Source: Akkermansia muciniphila (lineage in GTDB: Bacteria; Verrucomicrobiota; Verrucomicrobiia; Verrucomicrobiales; V1-33). From it: 64,000 nucleotides of DNA. Below the pieces are notes generated by a model. The model was not told the origin of the DNA. It worked only from the letters and a program-made list of their open reading frames with translations, and did no database searches. Numbering within the stretch: the stretch's first letter is position 1; each line of letters begins with the position of its first letter. Position numbers and translations under genes: made by a program. The DNA is taken from NCBI GenBank assembly GCA_945861415.1, contig CAMAUV010000003.1, forward strand, positions 1 to 64,000. Direction: 5' to 3'. Positions 26,838-36,558 of the stretch are shown in pieces.

Positions 26838-28748
26838 TCATTTCCCCGCCTTCACAGCCTCCAGTTCCTCCCACCTTGCGTAGAGCGTCTGCACTTCCGC
26901 CTTTTTCGCTTCCACTCCGGCGATCATAGCGGGAGCTTCAGCGGCTCGGATGATGTAAAATCCAGGGTCATGGAGTTGGGTCTCAATAGCGACGATTTCC
27001 TCTTCGATGCCCATGATGCGGGCCTCCATGCCTTCGAGTTCGCGCTCTTCCTTAAAAGAAAGGCGGCGGGCCTTTTCTTTGACGGGAGGCGGAGCGGCGG
27101 CGGGTTTGTTGGCGGCGGGGAGGGGCTTGCCTGCTGCTTTGGCGGCGGCGCGGTGGGCGGCGAGGCGCGGGGCGCTTTTCTCTAGGTAGTAACTGTAGTT
27201 GCCCTCCTGGAGGTGGAGTTCGCCGTGGTCCTCAAAAATGAGCACGCGATCGCAGACGCGATCGAGGAAGTAACGGTCGTGGCTGACGACGAGGATGGTG
27301 CCGGCGAAGCTGAGCAGCGCTTCCTCCAGCACGCGGAGGGTGGCGAGGTCGAGGTCGTTGGTGGGCTCGTCGAGGATGATGAAGTTGCCGCCGCGACAGA
27401 GAATTTTGGCGAGGAGCAGGCGGCTGCGTTCACCGCCGGAGAGGACTTCCACACGCTGGCCGGCGCGTTCGCCGCTGAAGAGGAAGCGACGGAGGTAGCT
27501 GCGGATGTGGAGCTTTTCCGGGCCCCACTGGATGAAGTCGCTGTTGCCGCCGATTTCTTCGATGAGGCTCTTCGATCCGTCGAGGATCAGGCGCTGTTGG
27601 TCTACGTAGTTGAACACGACGTTGCGCCCGATGGTGACGGTGCCTTCAGCGGGCTCTTGGTGGGCCATGAGCGTTCGGAGGAGGGTGGTCTTGCCCATGC
27701 CGTTGCGGCCAACGATGCCAGTGCAGGTGCCGGCAGCGAATTCCATATTCAGCCCGCGGAAGAGGGGGCGGCCTCCGGCACCGGCGGTGGCGCCAAGGTT
27801 ATCGGCTTTCACGATAACATTACCCAGCGGCGGCGGCGGCGGGATGATTAGTTCCATCTCCTCCTCTTCGTCTGGCGCTTTTTCGGAGGCGATGCGGTCG
27901 TAGTTGTCGAGGCGGCTCTGCTGTTTTGTGCCGCGGGCTTTGACACCGGCGCGCACCCATTCGATTTCGCGTCGGAGAAAGCTCTGGCGGCGACCTTCTT
28001 TGGCGGCATCGGCGGCCTGACGCTCGGCGCGGGCTTGTAGGTAGGTGCTGTAGTTGCCCTCGTGCACCCAGATGCGTCCGACATCCAGTTCGGCGATGCG
28101 CATGGCGATGCGGTCGAGGAAGTAGCGGTCATGCGTTACGAAGATGCAGGCGCTGCGGGAATTGATGAGGTATTCCTCCAGCCAGCGGATGGATTCGGCG
28201 TCGAGGTGGTTCGTGGGCTCGTCGAGCAGAAGAAGATCGGGCTGGCTGACGAGGGCGCGGGCGAGGGCGACACGGCGTTTTTCTCCACCGGAGAGGTCGC
28301 GCACGATGCGGTCGGCAGGCGGGCAGAAGAGTTCGGACATGGCGGTCTTCACGCGGGAGTCGACGTCCCAGCCGCCGAGCATTTCGATGCGATGAAGCAG
28401 TTCTTCCTCTTCACCGCCGCGGGCTTCTCCGTTTTCGTAGCGCTCGACAAGGCCCAGCACTTCCGATGACCCGCTACGGACGTTAGCTTCCACGGTGCCG
28501 TTCTCGTCTAGGCTGAACTCCTGAGGGAGGTAGCCGATCATCATGCCGTTGCGCTTGGAGACCACACCGCCGTCGGCTTGTTCCTCGCCGGCGAGGATAC
28601 GTAAGAGGCTGCTCTTTCCGCTGCCGTTCCGCCCTACGAGCCCAACCTTCTCGCGCTCACCCACGGCAAGTGTGGCCGCGCTGAGCACTTCCTGGTTTCC
28701 GAAGCGTAGCGTGAGGTCTTTTACCGAGAGTAATGAGGGTGCAGCCAT
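26838..28748 (-). CDS. ABC-F family ATPase, Uup-like
   Basis: ABC-F proteins bind the ribosome and rescue or tune translation instead of transporting. The 636-residue protein has two ABC domains: the first with GLVGRNGSGKSS (about residues 36-47), LSGGEKRRVALARAL and LLLLDEPTNHLD, the second with GIVGRNGMGKTT, LSGGERSRLLLAKIL and FIILDEPTNDLD. Between them is a charged linker with IPPPPPLGNVIV. The C-terminal 100 residues form a proline/alanine-rich spacer followed by a coiled coil starting RRLSFKEERELEGMEARI, which is the Uup-type C-terminal domain that can bind DNA or RNA. There are no membrane segments. Gene is monocistronic, divergent from the SHD1 gene. Confidence 0.9.
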   Translation of the reverse strand: MAAPSLLSVKDLTLRFGNQEVLSAATLAVGEREKVGLVGRNGSGKSSLLRILAGEEQADGGVVSKRNGMMIGYLPQEFSLDENGTVEANVRSGSSEVLGLVERYENGEARGGEEEELLHRIEMLGGWDVDSRVKTAMSELFCPPADRIVRDLSGGEKRRVALARALVSQPDLLLLDEPTNHLDAESIRWLEEYLINSRSACIFVTHDRYFLDRIAMRIAELDVGRIWVHEGNYSTYLQARAERQAADAAKEGRRQSFLRREIEWVRAGVKARGTKQQSRLDNYDRIASEKAPDEEEEMELIIPPPPPLGNVIVKADNLGATAGAGGRPLFRGLNMEFAAGTCTGIVGRNGMGKTTLLRTLMAHQEPAEGTVTIGRNVVFNYVDQQRLILDGSKSLIEEIGGNSDFIQWGPEKLHIRSYLRRFLFSGERAGQRVEVLSGGERSRLLLAKILCRGGNFIILDEPTNDLDLATLRVLEEALLSFAGTILVVSHDRYFLDRVCDRVLIFEDHGELHLQEGNYSYYLEKSAPRLAAHRAAAKAAGKPLPAANKPAAAPPPVKEKARRLSFKEERELEGMEARIMGIEEEIVAIETQLHDPGFYIIRAAEAPAMIAGVEAKKAEVQTLYARWEELEAVKAGK

Positions 28749-28923
28749 ATTAAAAGGAGCGCGCCGGTAATGCGCGGGTTTCCCGGGGGCAAGGACGAGC
28801 AGCGCTTATCAACTCCCAACGCAGGAAAAGGGCAGCCAGCCGCAGAATGGGGAAGGCTTTACGGCCCCGGGAGGAAATTTCCAGTTGGACATCACCCCCG
28901 GCGAGACTAAATTCAAAGCTATC

Positions 28924-30225
28924 ATGAAACCGTTTCCCATTCGCCGCTCTTTGTTCGCCGCCGCGGGCGCGCTCGCGCTCTTCCTGTCTGTCCAATATTC
29001 CGCAGCCCTCGAGATGCGGACGTGGCTAAGCATCGATGGCAGGCTGCTGGAAGCGGAACTTGTGCGCGTCGTTGGGGACAAAGTCGAACTCCGAAAGAAG
29101 GACGGGGCCGTGGTCCAGGTGCCGAAGAGTGCCCTCAGTTTTGGCGATCTTGATTACGTGGCGGAGAATGCGCCGGCGGACAAGACCAAGGCCGCCCTCG
29201 GTTCCTCCACCGGTCCCAAGCCCAAACTGCCGAATCCGGCAAAGGATGTTAAGATCGATAAGACTCAGTTCAAGAAGGAGGCCGGAGATTTTAAAATCAA
29301 CAGCCGCACCTACCGGGTGTTTGAGACGCCGCACTTCAAAATCATGTATATGAAACCGACTGACCCCGGCGATCTGGCGGAGTTGGGCGAGCGCCTGTGG
29401 CTGGACACCGCCTTCTTCCACAGCACCTTCATCCCCAAATGGAGCGAGCGGAAGATGGCTGTTATCCTCGTGAACGACCAGGAGGCTTATGAAGACGTAG
29501 GCAGTTGGTTTGCCGATATGTTGGCTTCCTCCGGCAATAAAGAGGGGGCCGCCCGCGTCCGGGCGACCTTCCCAAAAAGTGCCTCCAGCACCTTGTATAT
29601 GCCCCCGGCGGATGCGGATGCTCAAGCTGTTTTCGCTGAAGTCCGCGTTTTTCGCACCACTGACCAGCGTCGCCAGACTGTGCGCGGCGTATGGGATCCC
29701 TTCCGTACTCACACACTCGCCTCAAGCCTCCTTGATGTGCAGGCCGGCAATGTCACCGGGGCCTCACCGGAAGGCAGTTTCGCCATCTTCACCGGCCATG
29801 CTTTCTACAAGGAAATCCAGCTCACCGGCAGATCCGAAACCAACCTTATTGGGGTCCAAGGTTCAGGAAATGACGTCGGCAGCGCCGGGGGATTCAAGGA
29901 CGCGAAGGACTGGGCTCCGGAACTAAAAAAGCTGATCCGCAAGGAACCGGAAATGTGGGGCCCGGAAAAGAATATCAAGGAAATATGGTCCATGAAGAGC
30001 GCCGACGGCGCCAACACACGGAACATCGTCTTTACCTATGCTTTCAGCCGCTTCCTCCAGAGCGCCCCGGAGCGCCTCTCTGCCTACAATCGCCTCTGTG
30101 AGAAGATCGACGTCTCCAACCAAGTGCCGACGCTTGATGAAATCGGCAAACTTTATGGCTATGAGTCCGAAGCCTTGTTCATAAAAGCATGGGTCGCGTG
30201 GATGGACAGTTCAGACTTCCGGTAG
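28924..30225 (+). CDS. secreted SHD1-domain protein of unknown function
   Basis: The 433-residue protein has a signal peptide (residues 1-23), then an SHD1-like beta-barrel at about 24-77 (RTWLSIDGRLLEAELVRVVG, then DKVELRKKDGAVVQVPKSAL), a module frequent in PVC proteins. The remainder starts with YRVFETPHFKIMY, a strand pattern common at the start of bacterial gluzincin-like peptidase domains, and runs to the C-terminus. No HExxH zinc motif is present; the nearest is GHAFYKE at about residue 290, so a zinc protease activity is unlikely unless the motif is altered. The last 100 residues are helical. Function cannot be assigned. ATG 28924 opens the signal peptide. It converges with the Hsp70 gene (30-bp gap). 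Confidence 0.7.
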   Translation: MKPFPIRRSLFAAAGALALFLSVQYSAALEMRTWLSIDGRLLEAELVRVVGDKVELRKKDGAVVQVPKSALSFGDLDYVAENAPADKTKAALGSSTGPKPKLPNPAKDVKIDKTQFKKEAGDFKINSRTYRVFETPHFKIMYMKPTDPGDLAELGERLWLDTAFFHSTFIPKWSERKMAVILVNDQEAYEDVGSWFADMLASSGNKEGAARVRATFPKSASSTLYMPPADADAQAVFAEVRVFRTTDQRRQTVRGVWDPFRTHTLASSLLDVQAGNVTGASPEGSFAIFTGHAFYKEIQLTGRSETNLIGVQGSGNDVGSAGGFKDAKDWAPELKKLIRKEPEMWGPEKNIKEIWSMKSADGANTRNIVFTYAFSRFLQSAPERLSAYNRLCEKIDVSNQVPTLDEIGKLYGYESEALFIKAWVAWMDSSDFR

Positions 30226-30255
30226 CCGCAATTTCCAATACTCACTCTAGGGCAA

Positions 30256-32061
30256 TCACACGACGCCGCGACGAGCAAAGGCCTCTTCCATAGCGCGCTC
30301 CACGATGATGGCGGCCAGTGTTTCCGTTGCGGCATCAAGTGCATGATTGGCGGCTTTTAGCGCCGGAAGATCCCCGGCGGCGAGGGTGGCGCGGACTTGT
30401 GATTCTGCGCCCGTGATGGCCATGCGGTCGACATTCCCGATGGCATCTCCTGCGGCAGGGAGGGCCGCAGCGAGGGCGACGAGGAGTTCCTCGGCTTTCA
30501 TCTTAGCCGTAGTCCACTGGCGCTCGTGCATGTCATCGAACGCGTGCTCCACGGATGCGGCGACCATCTCTTCGACCTTCTCATCGTTCACATCCACCGC
30601 GCTGCTGCGGATTTCCATAACGCGATCTGTGTTCGTTTTCGTATCGCGGGCGAGGACGTGAAGGATACCGTCGGCGTCGATCTCAAACTGAACGCCGACA
30701 CGGGCGCTGCCTTTGGGACCGGGCTCAAATTCGAGCTGAAGCTGGCCCAATTCCCAGTTATCACGCGCCATTTCCCGTTCCCCCTGAAGCACGCGGATGA
30801 GCATGGAGGGCTGATTGGTGACTGCGTTGGTGAAGAGTTCGCCCGCGCGGCAGGGGATGGTGGTGTTGCGAGGAATGATGACGTTCATAAGTCCGCCAAA
30901 GGTTTCGATACCGAGGGAAAGCGGGGTGACATCGAGGAGGACCATTTTTTGCATGGCTCCGCTGAGGATTCCGGCCTGAATGACGGCACCAAGGGCGACG
31001 GCTTCGTCCGGATGTTGGGAAATGTCAGGCTCGCGTCCGAAAATATCCGCGGCCAGTCGCCGGACCATGGGGATGCGAGTGCTGCCACCAACGAGAACCA
31101 CAGCGTCGAGGTCTGCTAAGGCGAGACCCGAGTCGTGAATGGCACGCAGGCAGTGCGGGCGGGCGCGTTCCACGACAGGCGCGGCCAGTTTTTCAAACTC
31201 CTCACGCGTGACGGTGCGCTCGTAGCTCTCCGCACCGCGCAGGAAGGGTAGCGAAACGACGGCGCTTTCTTGGGACGAGAGCGCGTGCTTGACCTCAATC
31301 GCTGAGGCGTAAATGCGCGCGCGGGCTTCCGCAGGAACGATGCCGTCTGAAAACGCCTGAACCAGAAGCCACGCGTTGAGGGCACGGTCGATATCGTCGC
31401 CGCCGAGCCCCGTGTCGCCATGGGTGGCCAGCACGTGAAAGATGCCCTCGTTTAGTTCAAGAATGGAAATGTCGAAAGTGCCGCCACCGAGGTCAAAGAT
31501 GGCCACACGGGAGCGCTCGCCCAGCTTATCCAGACCGAAGGCGAGGGCGGCGGCGGTGGGCTCATTGAGGATGCGCTCGACGGTGAAGCCTGCGAGCTCG
31601 CCCGCATGGCGGGTGGCAGTGCGCTGGGCGTCGTTGAAGTAAGCGGGCACCGTGATGACGGCACGACTGACGGGACGCTCCAGCGCGCGCTCGGCCAAGG
31701 CCTTGAGCCGACGAAGGATCATGGCGGAAATCTGCACCGGGTTGAAGGTGAGGTCGCCTACCTTGACTGAGACGCCGCCCTCGTTGTTACGCACGGTGTC
31801 GTAGGCGGGCGTGTGATCCATTTCACCGGGCCGCCTTCCGATGAGGCGTTTGACGGAGACGATGGTGCGTTCCGGCTGCGTGAGGGCGCGACGCAGCGCA
31901 GTGACACCCACTTCTGGCACGTTGCCATCCGCAGGAAAATGCACGGCGCTAGGCGTGAGCCGCGAGTTGTGTTCGTCCGCCAGCAGAATGGGAAATCCCG
32001 CCTCGACGACGCCGATGAGTGAATTGGTGGTGCCTAGATCAATGCCAACGATGTCCGACAT
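30256..32061 (-). CDS. Hsp70-family chaperone (DnaK/HscA-like)
   Basis: The 601-residue protein has the actin-like ATPase signature [10 protein letters not shown] at residues 6-15, [35 protein letters not shown] and [16 protein letters not shown], then the substrate-binding domain beginning [16 protein letters not shown] with [12 protein letters not shown]. It is about 40 residues shorter than canonical DnaK, and the C-terminal lid lacks the acidic tail. Residue choice in places, such as [13 protein letters not shown] and the absence of the long EEVD-like end, recalls HscA-type paralogues, so I do not call it dnaK. It is the third gene of a grpE-dnaJ-hsp70 unit, 47 bp behind dnaJ, which argues that it does use these co-chaperones. 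Confidence 0.85.
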   Translation of the reverse strand: MSDIVGIDLGTTNSLIGVVEAGFPILLADEHNSRLTPSAVHFPADGNVPEVGVTALRRALTQPERTIVSVKRLIGRRPGEMDHTPAYDTVRNNEGGVSVKVGDLTFNPVQISAMILRRLKALAERALERPVSRAVITVPAYFNDAQRTATRHAGELAGFTVERILNEPTAAALAFGLDKLGERSRVAIFDLGGGTFDISILELNEGIFHVLATHGDTGLGGDDIDRALNAWLLVQAFSDGIVPAEARARIYASAIEVKHALSSQESAVVSLPFLRGAESYERTVTREEFEKLAAPVVERARPHCLRAIHDSGLALADLDAVVLVGGSTRIPMVRRLAADIFGREPDISQHPDEAVALGAVIQAGILSGAMQKMVLLDVTPLSLGIETFGGLMNVIIPRNTTIPCRAGELFTNAVTNQPSMLIRVLQGEREMARDNWELGQLQLEFEPGPKGSARVGVQFEIDADGILHVLARDTKTNTDRVMEIRSSAVDVNDEKVEEMVAASVEHAFDDMHERQWTTAKMKAEELLVALAAALPAAGDAIGNVDRMAITGAESQVRATLAAGDLPALKAANHALDAATETLAAIIVERAMEEAFARRGVV

Positions 32062-32108
32062 GGGGGCAACCATGGGGCGCATGTCACCGGGAGCAAGGAC
32101 TTCCAAGT

Positions 32109-33260
32109 TCAGCTGAAAAACCGTTTGGCCTTTTGGAAGAAGGATTCCGCCATTGGCTCATTTTGCCCGCCGGTGGAGTCGGAGAACGTTTTAAGTTTCT
32201 CCTTCTGCTCGGCGGTGAGATTGGTGGGGACTTCCACCTGCACACGGACCATGAGGTCACCTTTACTGGAGGAATTGAGGCGCGGGAGACCCTTGCCGCG
32301 CAGACGGAAGGTGGTGGCGCTCTGCGTGCCGGTAGGAATCTTCAGCGATGCCTTGCCGTCCAGTGTGGGCACCATGACCTCGCCGCCGAGTGTAGCTTTG
32401 GCGAAACTGATGGGCACCTCGCAGAAAAGGTCGTCCTCTTCACGCTCGAACACTTCGTGCCGCTTGATGTGGATGACGATGTAGAGGTCGCCGGAAGGGC
32501 CTCCGCGCGCACCACCGTCGCCATTTCCGCTGGAGCGAAGGCGGGCACCGTCGGTGATGCCGGCGGGGATGCGGATCTTGATGCGGCTGAGTTTGTCCAA
32601 ACGGCCTTGGCCACGGCAGTCGGGGCAGGGGTTGCTGATGATCTGGCCGCTGCCGGAGCAGTCGGGACAGGGTTGCTGCACTTGAAAGAATCCTCGGGTG
32701 GTGATGACTTGGCCGGCTCCGCCGCAAGTGGGACAGGATTTGACGCCGCCGGGCTTGCTACTGCCACTACCGCCGCACTTCTCGCAGGCCTGCGCACGTT
32801 CCAGTTCGATCTGTTTCTCGGCACCGCGGGCTGCTTCCTCCAGAGTGATCTCAAGATCGTAACGAAGGTCGCTGCCGCGCAGGGCTCCGGAACGGCTGCG
32901 CTGACGTCCGCCGCCGAAAAACTCCTCGAAAATACCACCGCCCCCGCCCCCGCCGAAGACCTCGCGGAAGATATCGAAGGGATCATGGAACCCGCCGCCG
33001 CCGCCGCGTCCGGTGCCGGCGCCGGGTCCTCCGGCTTGGAAGGCGGCGTGACCGTAGCGATCGTAGGCCGCACGCTTTTGCTCATCGCTCAGCACATCAT
33101 AGGCCTCGCCGAGTTCCTTGAAATTATCCTCCGCCGCTTTGTCTCCCGGATTCTTGTCCGGATGATATTTGACCGCGAGTTTGCGATAGGCTTTTTTCAT
33201 GTCCTCCGCGCCGGCTCCTTTTTCGACGCCGAGGATTTCGTAGTAGTCTCGTTTTGCCAT
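32109..33260 (-). CDS. dnaJ: chaperone DnaJ
   Basis: Co-chaperone that delivers unfolded clients to Hsp70 and triggers its ATPase. The 383-residue protein is complete: J domain with the HPD motif in [11 protein letters not shown] (residues 30-40), a Gly/Phe-rich linker ([14 protein letters not shown] and [16 protein letters not shown], residues 75-125), four zinc repeats [24 protein letters not shown] and CPDCRGQG at about 150-215, and the C-terminal client-binding domains. Placement between grpE (94 bp upstream) and an Hsp70 gene is less usual than grpE-dnaK-dnaJ. The upstream spacer carries short TTTTTCAG-type repeats. Confidence 0.95.
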   Translation of the reverse strand: MAKRDYYEILGVEKGAGAEDMKKAYRKLAVKYHPDKNPGDKAAEDNFKELGEAYDVLSDEQKRAAYDRYGHAAFQAGGPGAGTGRGGGGGFHDPFDIFREVFGGGGGGGIFEEFFGGGRQRSRSGALRGSDLRYDLEITLEEAARGAEKQIELERAQACEKCGGSGSSKPGGVKSCPTCGGAGQVITTRGFFQVQQPCPDCSGSGQIISNPCPDCRGQGRLDKLSRIKIRIPAGITDGARLRSSGNGDGGARGGPSGDLYIVIHIKRHEVFEREEDDLFCEVPISFAKATLGGEVMVPTLDGKASLKIPTGTQSATTFRLRGKGLPRLNSSSKGDLMVRVQVEVPTNLTAEQKEKLKTFSDSTGGQNEPMAESFFQKAKRFFS

Positions 33261-33261
33261 G

Positions 33262-33345
33262 GTTGAGTTTTTCAGTTTTTCAGGATTCAGCTTTCAGTGA
33301 GACTCAGCCGGGAACCGGTCCTGAAATCCGAACACTGAAAACTCC
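33262..33345. repeat. degenerate CAG-ended octamer repeats in the grpE-dnaJ spacer
   Basis: On the plus strand 33266-33303 reads as consecutive short units all ending in CAG: GTTTTTCAG, TTTTTCAG, GATTCAG, CTTTCAG, TGAGACTCAG, and further copies CTGAAA appear on the same strand at 33321 and 33335. This is a small tandem repeat of unknown role between two co-transcribed genes. Confidence 0.5.
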
Positions 33346-33354
33346 CGCGAAGCA

Positions 33355-33921
33355 TCAGGGATTGGCGGTGTTTTTAACCGGTCCGCTACTTACGACCACG
33401 GAGGCCGGGCGCAGCAGACGATCACGCAGGCGGTAGCCGCGGCGGGTGTGATAAATGATCTCCCCCTCGACCACGCTGTCGCTGGGCTGCTGGGACATGG
33501 CTTCATGGAGGTTGGGATCGAAAGCACCCGCGGGAGCGATTTCCTCAACGCCCTGATCACGCAGGAAGTCCTGCATTTGTTTGAGCACCATGCTCATGCC
33601 GATGAAGATGTTACTCTTCTCGTTCTCGGCCCGGGCGGCCTGCAGACCGTAGTCGAAATTGTCCAACACGGGGAGCAGGGCTTCGAGTAGGCCGGCGTTG
33701 GCATAACGGGCGGCGTCCTGCATTTCGCGGGCCATGCGTTTGCGGTAGTTGTCCAGTTCTGCGGCGGAGCGCAGGGCTACTTCTTTCCACTGGGACGCTT
33801 CCATAAGTGCTTTGTTTAGAGGATCATCGGCGCCAGCATCCGGCGATACGGCATCGGAGGGATCGGCGTCGGTAACGGGAAGCTGGGGTTCGTCGGTGGA
33901 GGGAGGCAACGGTTCGCTCAT
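33355..33921 (-). CDS. grpE: nucleotide exchange factor GrpE
   Basis: GrpE releases ADP from Hsp70. The 188-residue protein has the expected acidic, unstructured N-terminus (PPSTDEPQLPVTDADPSDAV), the long coiled helix containing WKEVALRSAAELDNYRKRMA and ALLPVLDNFDYGL, and the beta-domain motif VLKQMQDFLRDQGVEEI with DPNLHEAM, followed by GYRLRDRLLRPASVVVS. Length is normal. It is the promoter-proximal gene of the grpE-dnaJ-hsp70 operon; a promoter-like pair of boxes lies 51-78 bp upstream of its ATG. Confidence 0.94.
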   Translation of the reverse strand: MSEPLPPSTDEPQLPVTDADPSDAVSPDAGADDPLNKALMEASQWKEVALRSAAELDNYRKRMAREMQDAARYANAGLLEALLPVLDNFDYGLQAARAENEKSNIFIGMSMVLKQMQDFLRDQGVEEIAPAGAFDPNLHEAMSQQPSDSVVEGEIIYHTRRGYRLRDRLLRPASVVVSSGPVKNTANP

Positions 33922-33971
33922 TGAAGTAATTCAGGATCAGAAATGATAACCCCGGCCTGCGGGGAGCGGGA

Positions 33972-33999
33972 TTTATAATGGCGCTGCCGGGGTGCTCAA
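33972..33999 (-). promoter_or_regulatory. sigma-70-like promoter for the grpE operon
   Basis: On the minus strand TTGAGC (33999-33994) and TATAAA (33977-33972) are separated by 16 bp, 51 bp ahead of the grpE start codon. No CIRCE element (TTAGCACTC-N9-GAGTGCTAA) is present, although the 9-bp inverted repeat GGGGTGCTC (33989-33997) and GAGCACCCC (34062-34070) overlaps the -35 box. The consensus match is good, but transcription start is not proven. Confidence 0.5.
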
Positions 34000-34070
34000 C
34001 TTGTTTTCCGTTCTTTTGAAAAGCACGATTTATACCCTCAAAAATGAACGCATGGCTGCAAGAGCACCCC
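33989..34070. repeat. 9-bp inverted repeat overlapping the grpE -35 box
   Basis: GGGGTGCTC at 33989-33997 and GAGCACCCC at 34062-34070 are perfect inverted copies with 64 bp between. They lie in the 177-bp gap between cinA and grpE. The spacing is too long for a simple terminator; one arm covers the presumed -35 box of grpE, so a repressor site is conceivable. Confidence 0.4.
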
Positions 34071-34098
34071 CTAGTTACGCCCGCAGGGTTCTACTGGC

Positions 34099-35352
34099 TT
34101 AGATCATCCGGCTGAGGCGGCGGCGGAGGAGGTCTAGGGCTGCCTGGGAGGCCATGGCCTTGAAGCCCTCTCGGTTCGTGGGATAAACATGGTGCTCCAC
34201 CACTGGCTCCGACCGGGATTTGGAAGCGATGGCGATGAAAACGGTGCCGGTGGGCTTTTCCGGGCTGCCGCCGCCCGGTCCTGCGATGCCGGTAAGGGCG
34301 AGGGCGTGGTCGGCGCCGCTGGTGCGAAGGCAGCCTGCAGCCATGGCGGCGGCGATTTCCCGGCTTACGGCTCCGTGAGCGGCCAGCATGTCCACAGGCA
34401 CCCCGAGTAGGTCTGTTTTGGCCTCATTGGCGTAGGTGACGAAGGCGCGCCCGAGGACATGGGAGGCACCGGGGATATTCGTAATGCGGTGGCTGACGAG
34501 CCCCCCAGTGCAGCTTTCCGCGACGGAAACCGTTTGTCCCATGCGTGTGAGGAGGTCTACGGCGACATGCTCCAGCGGCACGTCTTCGGCGGTGAAGTAG
34601 TTCTCCGGAAAGGATGCAGCGATAATGCTTTCCGCCGCCGCCAATTGCTCCCGGCTGCCGATGACACGCACGATGACTTCGCCGGGCCGGGCGCAGTAGC
34701 CCAGCTCGATGTCACCGAGGCTAAGCAGGGGCTCTTCGACGGTGGTGGAGACCTGCGTCTCGCCGAGCCCGGCGATTTTAAAGCTGCGCATTTCCTTCGC
34801 GCCGGTATCGCCCGTGAACGAGCGGAGGATAGGAGCGACTTGGTCAGTGAACATGGGCTTCAACTCGCGCGGTGGACCGGGCAGCAGGATGATGTGCGGG
34901 GAGAGGGCTCCACCGGCGGCGGCTACCGGGCGTGGCGCGAAATAGAGGCCGGGTGCCGTGCCGTAGGCATTGTGCAGAACGGTGGCGCCAGCCGGAACCA
35001 TGACCTGACGGTGGGTGTGGGGATTCATTTCGCGCTTCCTAGAAGCAAGGTAACGCTGGATGTGGGCCAGCACCTCCGCATTTTCCTCCAGCGGCAGGCC
35101 AAGGAGTTCGGCGGTGAGTTCGCGGGTAATGTCATCGCTGGTGGGACCAAGGCCGCCGGTTACCAGCACGACGTCTGCCCGGCCCATTGTTTCGAGGAGA
35201 GCATGACGGATTATATCGCCGTCCGGAATGGCGAGCTGGCGGGCGATGCGGAGACCGAGAGGGAAGAGGTTTTCCCCCAACCATGAGAGGTGGGTATTCA
35301 CAGTGCTGCCCAGGAGGAGTTCCGTACCGGTGTTGATGAGTTCGACGCGCAT
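34099..35352 (-). CDS. cinA: CinA-family protein (nicotinamide-nucleotide amidase)
   Basis: The 417-residue protein has both CinA domains. The N-terminal half is the molybdopterin-binding-like COG1058 domain (MRVELINTGTELLLG, VLVTGGLGPTSDDITRELTA, VLHNAYGTAPGLYF, LLPGPPRELKPMF). The C-terminal half is the PncC amidase domain (VSVAESCTGGLVSHRITNIP, the Ser-Thr/Lys-type site, and LALTGIAGPGGGSPEKPTGTVFIAIAS). PncC recycles NMN from NAD use by DNA ligase; the N-terminal domain is an ADP-ribose pyrophosphatase in some species. ATG 35352 was taken because the conserved N-terminal strand starts there. It lies 177 bp upstream of the grpE side and divergent from the PfkB gene. Confidence 0.92.
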   Translation of the reverse strand: MRVELINTGTELLLGSTVNTHLSWLGENLFPLGLRIARQLAIPDGDIIRHALLETMGRADVVLVTGGLGPTSDDITRELTAELLGLPLEENAEVLAHIQRYLASRKREMNPHTHRQVMVPAGATVLHNAYGTAPGLYFAPRPVAAAGGALSPHIILLPGPPRELKPMFTDQVAPILRSFTGDTGAKEMRSFKIAGLGETQVSTTVEEPLLSLGDIELGYCARPGEVIVRVIGSREQLAAAESIIAASFPENYFTAEDVPLEHVAVDLLTRMGQTVSVAESCTGGLVSHRITNIPGASHVLGRAFVTYANEAKTDLLGVPVDMLAAHGAVSREIAAAMAAGCLRTSGADHALALTGIAGPGGGSPEKPTGTVFIAIASKSRSEPVVEHHVYPTNREGFKAMASQAALDLLRRRLSRMI

Positions 35353-35529
35353 GAAGGCTGCTACGTCTGTCAGAAGTCCCGGGCAAGGGGACTGCGCATT
35401 ATCTGGAATTCTTAGCATCGCTGATGCCGGCGGTGGCTCTGCGTTTCCGCAAATTCCTCAGGTGCGGGAAAATTGCGGCATTGTCTCCGGCCTACACTTC
35501 TGCTTAGCAACTGTGAAGCTTATCCACTC

Positions 35530-36558
35530 ATGCCCGACCCCAACCGCAACGGCCTGCTCGCCGCAGGCAATTTCATCGTCGATCACGTTAAGATCATCGA
35601 CTACTATCCCGGCGAGGAAATGCTGGCCAGCATCCTGCGGGAGAGCAGTGCCAATGGCGGCGGGCCATATAACATTCTGAAAGACCTTGCGAAAATGGGT
35701 GCGCCGTTTCCTCTCGCGGCCGCGGGCCTAATCGGGGCCGATGCGACCGGACGCTGGATTATGGATGACTGTGCGGCGCACGGTATCGATACCGGACGGC
35801 TGCGCCAGACCGGTGTGGTGAGCACCAGTTACACAGATGCATTCACCGTGGAGAGCACGGGGCGGCGCACGTTTTTCCATCAGCGCGGTGCCAATGCCCT
35901 GCTGGCGCCGGAGCACTTTTATTTTGTCGGCAGCACGGCACGGATGTTCTATCTTGGTTACTTCATGCTGCTGGACGCACTGGACGCCATCGGTGCGGAC
36001 GGGCGCAGCGGCGCTTCAAATTTGCTCCAGGCGGCCAGCGACGCCGGGTTTGTCACCGCAGCGGACATGGTGAGTGTGGAGCATGCCGATTTCCGCCGCA
36101 GTGCGCTGAGCGCGCTGCCGTGGGTGGATCATTTCATCCTGAATGAAATAGAGGCGGGCAAACTCGCGGGCACCAGCCTCCGCACCGGGGACGGTCCGGA
36201 CTGGGTTGGCATTGAAATGGCGGCGCGTTTCCTGCTCGACGCCGGGGTGCGGCAGACGGTGACCATTCACTTCGTGGAAGGAGCGGTGCGCGCGGAGAGG
36301 GATGGTGCGGCTTTCCGGCAGGGATCGGTGAATCTGCCTGCCGGTTTTGTGAAAGGCGCGACTGGTGCGGGCGATGCCTTCGCCGCAGGATTGCTCTGGG
36401 GTATTCATGAATCACTGCCGGCTGCGGAGTGCTTGCGCCTTGCCGTATCATCGGCGGCCATCTGTCTGTCCCATCCGGCGACTTCCGAGGGAATGAGGCC
36501 GCTAGGGGAGTGTCTCGCGCTAGCGGACCGCTTCGGATTCCGCGAAAGCGGTAGATAA
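35530..36558 (+). CDS. PfkB-family sugar kinase
   Basis: The 342-residue protein belongs to the ribokinase/PfkB fold: N-terminal LLAAGNFIVDHVKIIDYYPG and SSANGGGPYNILKDLAKMG with the substrate Gly-Gly, and the C-terminal ATP site FVKGATGAGDAFAAGLLWGI with the catalytic Asp (about residue 285). An insertion with STGRRTFFHQRGANALL resembles inosine/adenosine or fructose kinases, but the substrate cannot be fixed. The start ATG 35530 has homologous sequence immediately after it. It stands alone, divergent from cinA, followed by a 94-bp gap. Confidence 0.85.
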   Translation: MPDPNRNGLLAAGNFIVDHVKIIDYYPGEEMLASILRESSANGGGPYNILKDLAKMGAPFPLAAAGLIGADATGRWIMDDCAAHGIDTGRLRQTGVVSTSYTDAFTVESTGRRTFFHQRGANALLAPEHFYFVGSTARMFYLGYFMLLDALDAIGADGRSGASNLLQAASDAGFVTAADMVSVEHADFRRSALSALPWVDHFILNEIEAGKLAGTSLRTGDGPDWVGIEMAARFLLDAGVRQTVTIHFVEGAVRAERDGAAFRQGSVNLPAGFVKGATGAGDAFAAGLLWGIHESLPAAECLRLAVSSAAICLSHPATSEGMRPLGECLALADRFGFRESGR

